Source of the DNA: Elusimicrobiota bacterium
GTDB lineage: Bacteria; Elusimicrobiota; UBA5214; JBBAAG01
DNA length: 18,027 nt
Direction of reading: 5' to 3'
Assembly: GCA_041658405.1 (NCBI GenBank)
Contig: JBBAAG010000067.1
Location: 1-18,027, forward strand
Part shown: piece after piece, positions 13,328-18,027 of the stretch
How positions within the stretch are numbered: the stretch's first letter is position 1
Layout: the number at the start of each line of letters is the position of its first letter
The notes under the pieces: model-generated
What the model saw: only the letters and a program-made list of their open reading frames with translations
Told to the model about the DNA's origin: nothing
The model's database searches: none
Translations under genes and position numbers: made by a program

Positions 13328-15811
13328 TCAATTCTTAATCTTACCCGAAGCATGCGCGGGTTGATCAAACAAGTTCTGCTGCGATGTTGCAACCTTCGAT
13401 GTTTTTGATAACTTACCTTTTTTCTTTGCCGGTACAAGAGCAAGTTTTAGTACGTCTTCCATATGTTTAACCGGAATAAGTTCAATTTTTTTCTGTACAT
13501 ACTCAGGTATTTCTTCCAAGTCCTTGCGGTTACCTTCAGGAAAAATTACAGTCTTCATCCCTTCACGATACGCTGCGAGTACTTTTTCTTTAAACCCGCC
13601 GATTGGAAGCACGCGCCCGCGTAAGGTAATCTCCCCGGTCATCGCCATTTCTTTTTTTACGGGCTTACCTGTGAACAACGAAGCAAATGCTGTTGCTAAT
13701 GCAATACCCGCTGACGGGCCGTCTTTTGGTATTGCACCTTCAGGTACGTGTATATGCACTTCCTTGTTCTTCATAATATCACCGTGTAACCCCAACTTTT
13801 TACTTTGTGAACGAATAAATGAAAGTCCGGTTTGTGCGGATTCACGCATAACCTCGCCAAGTTTACCAGTAAGAATGAGTTTCTCGCGTCCCGGCATAAG
13901 AGTAGCTTCAATCGCCAGGAGTTCTCCCCCGGTTTCTGTCCATGCTAACCCTGTAGCTACACCAACCTCGTTCGCTCCAACGGGTTCCCTAAAATACTTT
14001 GGTACACCAAGGTATTTATTAAGATTCTCAGTAGTAATCTCAATAAGTTCGGCACCTTTTTTCTTCTTATCTTTCTCCCTGGATACAACTTCTTTCGCGA
14101 TTTTGCGGCAAAGATTTGCGATCTCGCGTTCAAGATTACGCACACCGGCTTCCTGCGTATACTCATACGCAATTTTTTCCAGGGTTTTATCGCCAATCGT
14201 AACTTTATCAATACTAAGCCCGTGATACTGTATCTGTTTTGGCAAGAGATACCGTTTCGCTATCTCAATTTTTTCTTCGGTAGTATACCCGGAAAACCGT
14301 ATGAGTTCCAGCCTATCCTGCAACGACGGCGGGATTGAGTACAACGTATTCGCTGTTGCAATAAACATTACGTTTGATAAATTAAATTCTACGTCAAGAT
14401 AATGATCGCCGAAAGTATGATTTTGTTCCGGGTCAAGTACTTCAAGTAGTGCCGCTGCGGGATCACCCCGCCAGTCAGTACCCATCTTATCAATTTCATC
14501 AAGTAAAAATACTGGATTCCTTGACTTCGCTTTTCGTAAGGACTGAATTATTCTTCCTGGCATAGAACCAATATATGTCCTGCGATGCCCGCGGATTTCA
14601 GCTTCATCCCTGACCCCGCCAAGAGAAATCCTAACAAACTTTCTTCCCAATGCACGGGCTATACTCTTAGCGATTGACGTTTTGCCAACACCCGGAGGCC
14701 CGACAAAACACAGTATCGGCCCTTTCAAACTTTTTGTGAGTTTACATACTGCCAGATACTCAACCACCCTGCTTTTTACGCGGTCAAGCCCAAAATGGTC
14801 TTCATCCAAAATACCCTGTGCACGGTCAATATCGAGAATATCCTTTGTCTCTACTGACCAAGGCAGTGCAATCATCCAGTCAAGGTATGTACGTACTACT
14901 GTAGCTTCCGGAGAAAACGGCATCATTTTACTTAACCGGTCAAGTTCACGGTTAGAAGCATCTTCCGCTTCCTTCGGCATCTTTGCATTTTTTATCTTAA
15001 CCCTGAGGTCATCGAGTTCTTTCGCAAAATCATCCTTTTGCCGTAACTCCTTCTGGATAGCTTTCATTTGCTCGGTTAAGTAGTACTCTTTCTGTGTTTT
15101 TTCTATCTGCGACTTCACACGGGATTGTATTTTGCGTTCAAGATTAAGGATCTCAATCTCGGAGTTCATCAGCATACCTAGTATCTCAAGCCGTTTTGAT
15201 ATATCCAAAGTTTCGAGTAACCTTTGTTTTTCTCCTGTCTTAACAATCAAATGCGCAGCAATAATATCCGCAAGTTTTGCGGTATCCACTACGTTTGACA
15301 CGTTCTGCAGTACTTCCGCAGGTACGCGTTTATTGAGGTGAACATATTGTTCAAACAATTCGGTAGTTTGCCGTACCAGTGCTTCAAGTTCAGAAGTGTG
15401 TTTGGTATCAACATACGGAACCTTGACTTCTACCTCAACAAAGCCTTTTTCCTGGTTGTAGACAAACTTTTCAGTCTGGCCCCGGACAATGCCTTCCACC
15501 AGTATTTTGTATGAACCATCAGGCATTTCAAAGGATTGCAGGATTTCAACTATCGTACCCACTGCGAAAAGGTCTTCCAACTGAGGATCTTCGGTCTCCA
15601 TTTTCTTCTGGGTGACCAAAAAAATAAGTTTACCTTCACTCGCATATGCTGATTTCAGTGCTTTAATTGACTTCACACGCCCTACTGTCAGAGGGACGAC
15701 CATATACGGGAAAACTACGAGATCGCGTACCGGCAATAACGGCAGAACGGTGGGGATAGGTATTTTTTGTGTCCTATCCTTCTCGTCCTTCTTATTCTTA
15801 TTTTCATCCAT
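13328..15811 (-). CDS. lon: ATP-dependent protease Lon
   Basis: It degrades misfolded and regulatory proteins in the cytoplasm as a ring-shaped hexamer. The 827 residues have the LonA layout: N-terminal substrate domain (about 20-215, LPLLPVRDLVVFP), coiled-coil linker (about 220-275), AAA+ module with Walker A GPPGVGKT (371-378) and Walker B FLLDEIDK (435-442), then the peptidase domain with catalytic Ser700 (PKDGPSAG) and Lys743, 43 residues apart as in E. coli Lon (S679/K722). A short basic tail follows residue 792. It lies 35 bp after clpP and 40 bp before the aminotransferase gene. GAGG lies 13 nt upstream of the ATG, with a stop codon in frame just before, so the start is fixed. Confidence 0.98.
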   Translation of the reverse strand: MDENKNKKDEKDRTQKIPIPTVLPLLPVRDLVVFPYMVVPLTVGRVKSIKALKSAYASEGKLIFLVTQKKMETEDPQLEDLFAVGTIVEILQSFEMPDGSYKILVEGIVRGQTEKFVYNQEKGFVEVEVKVPYVDTKHTSELEALVRQTTELFEQYVHLNKRVPAEVLQNVSNVVDTAKLADIIAAHLIVKTGEKQRLLETLDISKRLEILGMLMNSEIEILNLERKIQSRVKSQIEKTQKEYYLTEQMKAIQKELRQKDDFAKELDDLRVKIKNAKMPKEAEDASNRELDRLSKMMPFSPEATVVRTYLDWMIALPWSVETKDILDIDRAQGILDEDHFGLDRVKSRVVEYLAVCKLTKSLKGPILCFVGPPGVGKTSIAKSIARALGRKFVRISLGGVRDEAEIRGHRRTYIGSMPGRIIQSLRKAKSRNPVFLLDEIDKMGTDWRGDPAAALLEVLDPEQNHTFGDHYLDVEFNLSNVMFIATANTLYSIPPSLQDRLELIRFSGYTTEEKIEIAKRYLLPKQIQYHGLSIDKVTIGDKTLEKIAYEYTQEAGVRNLEREIANLCRKIAKEVVSREKDKKKKGAELIEITTENLNKYLGVPKYFREPVGANEVGVATGLAWTETGGELLAIEATLMPGREKLILTGKLGEVMRESAQTGLSFIRSQSKKLGLHGDIMKNKEVHIHVPEGAIPKDGPSAGIALATAFASLFTGKPVKKEMAMTGEITLRGRVLPIGGFKEKVLAAYREGMKTVIFPEGNRKDLEEIPEYVQKKIELIPVKHMEDVLKLALVPAKKKGKLSKTSKVATSQQNLFDQPAHASGKIKN

Positions 15812-15846
15812 AAACTGTATTTAACCTCACTTTTATTTTTTATCAA

Positions 15847-16452
15847 TTATTTCCGGGTTACTATAATCTCGTCAATAATACCGTATGCCTTAGCTTCTTC
15901 CGCGGACATATATAAATTACGTTCAGTATCCTGTTTTATACGTTCCGGTGTTTGCCCCGTATGTTTCGCTAAAATTTCTAAAAGTTTATTTTTTGTATTC
16001 AATAACTCTTTAGTTTCAATATCAATATCCGTAACCTGCCCGGATAAACCGTCACCGTAAATAAGAGGCTGGTGGATCATAATCCTTGAATGCGGTAACG
16101 CATAACGCTTACCCTTAGTCCCTGCGGCTAACAACAACGCACCAAATGACATTGCCATACCCATACATATTGTATTGATCGAACACTTAATATACTGCAT
16201 AGTATCATACACTGCCAGCCCGGCAGTAACCATCCCGCCCGGCGAGTTAATATACAACGCAATATCTTTATTAGAATCTTCCGCATCAAGAAATAACAGT
16301 TGCGCTATGATAAGGTTCGCGGAATCCGTATCCACTGCCCCGCCGTAGCCTCCAACAAATATAACACGGTCTTTCAATAACCGCGAATAAATATCGTACC
16401 CAACCGCAGCGCCCTGGTTCCACCGTTCTATAATAGTTGGTATTACTGCCAT
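15847..16452 (-). CDS. clpP: ATP-dependent Clp protease proteolytic subunit
   Basis: The 201-residue serine peptidase forms the double-heptamer proteolytic chamber of Clp proteases. The catalytic triad is Ser102 (GMAMSFGALLLAAG), His127 (RIMIHQP) and Asp175 (KQDTERN), with NSPGG (69-73) near the active site. The segment before the catalytic serine is GMAMS, where E. coli has GQAAS, a modest variant. It starts 3 bp after the trigger factor stop, so translation is probably coupled; AAGGGG lies 12 nt upstream inside the trigger factor gene. It needs an AAA+ partner such as ClpX or ClpA/ClpC, and none is encoded in this window. Confidence 0.98.
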   Translation of the reverse strand: MAVIPTIIERWNQGAAVGYDIYSRLLKDRVIFVGGYGGAVDTDSANLIIAQLLFLDAEDSNKDIALYINSPGGMVTAGLAVYDTMQYIKCSINTICMGMAMSFGALLLAAGTKGKRYALPHSRIMIHQPLIYGDGLSGQVTDIDIETKELLNTKNKLLEILAKHTGQTPERIKQDTERNLYMSAEEAKAYGIIDEIIVTRK

Positions 16453-16455
16453 TTG

Positions 16456-17697
16456 TTACTCATTCCCCTTTTTTTCTTCTATTTCTTTACCAATACCCTT
16501 CCCCGGGACTTCTTTGACGTTAGAGTTTTCCAGGATAAACTGATAGACCTTATCGTCTTCAGGGTCAAGTTTTTCGTTTTTCGCGATCATTGACATTACC
16601 AACCCCAACCTGATATTACGTTCAGTTTCAGGGCGGTAACGCTCGCGCATCTGCGGCAGATTTTTTACCCACTCCTCTTCGTTTCTCCGCTGGTTCTTAT
16701 ATATCTGATGTAAGTTATCAATAAAAGATTCAAGCCTATCTTCCACCAGCGACGGAGGAACAGAAACATTATTGTGTTTAATCAAATGCTTACCGATTTG
16801 ATCCAACACATCATTTCTCTGGCGTTCAAACTCATCTTTCTCCAGCGTTTCCTTAACCCTTTGTTTCAACACATCAACGGTCTCTGCATTTATTGCCTTA
16901 GCAAATTCGTCATTAAGTTCGGGTAACCGTTTTTCTTTCAATTGCTTCAGCGTTACCTTAACCTTGAACTTAGAACCAACAAGGTTTTTATTCTCAAAAT
17001 CCTTAGGAATAACAGAATTAATTTCTTTACTTTCCCCGGGTTTCATGCCGATAATGTTTTTATTTACATCCGGAATAACAAAATCGCGGTTTAGGTCAAG
17101 CAAAAGATCTTTCTGATTAACCTTTTGTTCAGGCCGGCCGTCAATTTCCTCTTCATAATCCACTACAACAAAATGCGTATTTTCCGCAACGAGTTTCAGG
17201 CTGTCAACTAAATACGCGCGGCGTTCACGTAGTTTCTCTATAACATTATTCACATCAGTATCGGTGATAGTATTAACCGTTTTTGTGAGATTAAGTTTTT
17301 TGTATTCCTTTGGTTCAAATACAGGGAATATCTCGAGCTCTACTTCAAACTTTAACGGCTGATCGGATTCAAACTTCAACTCCGTTACTTTAGGATCAAT
17401 CACGGGACGTAATTCGTTATCTTTAACAACCTGATCTACACCCGTACCAACGAGGTTGCGGACAGCATGTTCCTTAGCGTCATCCACAAAATTTTTTTTA
17501 ACCAGTTCCATTGGAACCTTGCCTTTACGGAACCCCGGCATTGATGCCCGCTCAGAAACCCAGCGGAATGAAGATTCGAGTTCTTCCTTAACAAGTTCAG
17601 ATGGGAATTCTATTTTATACTTATGCACGCATGCATCTTTTTTTACAACATCAACTTTCGCTTTTGTTTGAACCTTATCTTTTTCTTTTACTGCCAT
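16456..17697 (-). CDS. tig: Trigger factor (ribosome-associated chaperone)
   Basis: The 413-residue chaperone binds the ribosome exit tunnel and shields nascent chains. The N-terminal ribosome-binding domain carries the signature PGFRKGKVP (54-62). A PPIase (FKBP-like) domain spans about 165-250, followed by a helical C-terminal arm (about 255-395) and a charged tail. It is somewhat shorter than the 432 residues of E. coli. AAAGG lies 7 nt before the ATG, a normal spacing. It is the first protein gene of the tig-clpP-lon cluster, starting 56 bp after the 3' end of tRNA-Leu. I see no separate promoter in that gap, so it may share the tRNA-Leu promoter. Confidence 0.97.
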   Translation of the reverse strand: MAVKEKDKVQTKAKVDVVKKDACVHKYKIEFPSELVKEELESSFRWVSERASMPGFRKGKVPMELVKKNFVDDAKEHAVRNLVGTGVDQVVKDNELRPVIDPKVTELKFESDQPLKFEVELEIFPVFEPKEYKKLNLTKTVNTITDTDVNNVIEKLRERRAYLVDSLKLVAENTHFVVVDYEEEIDGRPEQKVNQKDLLLDLNRDFVIPDVNKNIIGMKPGESKEINSVIPKDFENKNLVGSKFKVKVTLKQLKEKRLPELNDEFAKAINAETVDVLKQRVKETLEKDEFERQRNDVLDQIGKHLIKHNNVSVPPSLVEDRLESFIDNLHQIYKNQRRNEEEWVKNLPQMRERYRPETERNIRLGLVMSMIAKNEKLDPEDDKVYQFILENSNVKEVPGKGIGKEIEEKKGNE

Positions 17698-17753
17698 AAT
17701 GTTACCTTTACATTACATCCTTTCAACCACAAAATAATTTTATCCCATTTACA

Positions 17754-17833
17754 TGGGCAGAGAGGGAGTCGAACCCTCACCCTTGCGGACACGGTCCTAA
17801 GCCGTGCGCGTATGCCAATTCCGCCACCTGCCC
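17754..17833 (-). tRNA. tRNA-Leu(TAG)
   Basis: 80 nt with acceptor GGGCAGG/TCTGCCC, anticodon stem CACGG/CCGTG around CTTAGGA (anticodon TAG), a short class II variable arm (TCCGCAAGGGT), T arm GAGGG-TTCGACT-CCCTC and discriminator A. No encoded CCA. Confidence 0.96.
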
Positions 17834-17854
17834 GGCTTTATCTATAAACTATTT

Positions 17855-17883
17855 ATTATATAAAAACAAGTTTATGTTATCAA
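17855..17883 (-). promoter_or_regulatory. Promoter for tRNA-Leu and probably the tig-clpP-lon operon
   Basis: On the minus strand TTGATA (17883-17878), a 17-bp spacer and a perfect TATAAT (17860-17855). The predicted start near 17848 is about 15 nt before the tRNA. It is the best promoter in the window. Whether transcription continues into tig is inferred from the short gap and absence of a visible terminator. Confidence 0.75.
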
Positions 17884-17911
17884 CCTAAAATAGCAGGCCG
17901 GGATCCAGATA

Positions 17912-17984
17912 TGGGCCGTGGGCGAATCGAACGCCCAACCTATTGATTAAGAGTCAATTGCTCTACCAATTGAGCTAACGGCCC
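17912..17984 (-). tRNA. tRNA-Lys(CTT)
   Basis: 73 nt: acceptor GGGCCGT/ACGGCCC, D stem GCTC/GAGC, anticodon stem ATTGA/TCAAT around CTCTTAA (anticodon CTT), T arm GGGCG-TTCGATT-CGCCC, discriminator A. No encoded CCA. It is a second lysine tRNA, reading AAG, beside tRNA-Lys(TTT) elsewhere in the window. Confidence 0.97.
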
Positions 17985-17992
17985 GTAAAAAT

Positions 17993-18020
17993 ATTTTACA
18001 TCTATATCGGCAGTTTTCAA
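17993..18020 (-). promoter_or_regulatory. Candidate promoter for tRNA-Lys(CTT)
   Basis: On the minus strand TTGAAA (18020-18015), 16 bp, then TAAAAT (17998-17993), five of six matches in each box. The -10 lies only 8 bp from the tRNA 5' end, so the leader would be very short; that and the spacer lower confidence. Confidence 0.4.
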
Positions 18021-18027
18021 TTAGATA

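Noticed and set aside
13524..14225. 233-residue plus-strand ORF opposite lon
   Set aside because: Antisense to the conserved Lon peptidase domain; its amino-acid pattern is the mirror of Lon codon use.
17885..17911. Terminator between tRNA-Lys(CTT) and the tRNA-Leu promoter
   Set aside because: GC-rich CCCGGCC does not form a convincing stem followed by a T-run.

Overview
The window is a compact bacterial chromosome segment of roughly 40% GC by eye, AT-richer below about 6.1 kb. Every gene I can support lies on the minus strand, so transcription runs from high to low coordinates. None of the five tRNA genes encodes its CCA tail. Signal peptides, a beta-barrel-like protein and a phage-fibre-like surface protein suggest a Gram-negative (diderm) organism, possibly an uncultivated candidate phylum. 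I cannot name the lineage from sequence alone.

Housekeeping block (about 8.2-18.0 kb). In transcription order it holds tRNA-Lys(CTT); tRNA-Leu(TAG) behind a near-consensus promoter; trigger factor, ClpP and Lon, which together form a protein folding and turnover cluster without clpX; a class V aminotransferase and full-length SerA, which fit the first two steps of serine synthesis; and an ABC ATPase, an ABC-2 permease and a membrane-anchored TPR protein. Gaps are 3 to 54 bp, or the genes overlap, so most of this block could be one transcript.

tRNA and coiled-coil block (about 6.5-8.2 kb). A good promoter just past the TPR gene precedes tRNA-Lys(TTT), tRNA-Glu(TTC), a 447-residue coiled-coil protein of unknown function and tRNA-Val(TAC).

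Non-coding boundary (5671-6500). About 830 bp without a convincing gene. It holds a candidate promoter, an imperfect direct repeat in the leader of the next gene, and a curious stretch open in several frames.

Surface-protein block (1-5670). Three exported proteins are encoded in a row: a fibre-like protein with a tail-collar-type C-terminus, a membrane-anchored or outer-membrane beta-barrel-like protein, and a very large secreted alpha/beta hydrolase (lipase/esterase-like) with Fn3-type domains that runs off the left edge. The hydrolase has no stop codon in the window and is easily missed by ORF callers. This block is the least ordinary part of the window and the best candidate for something undescribed.
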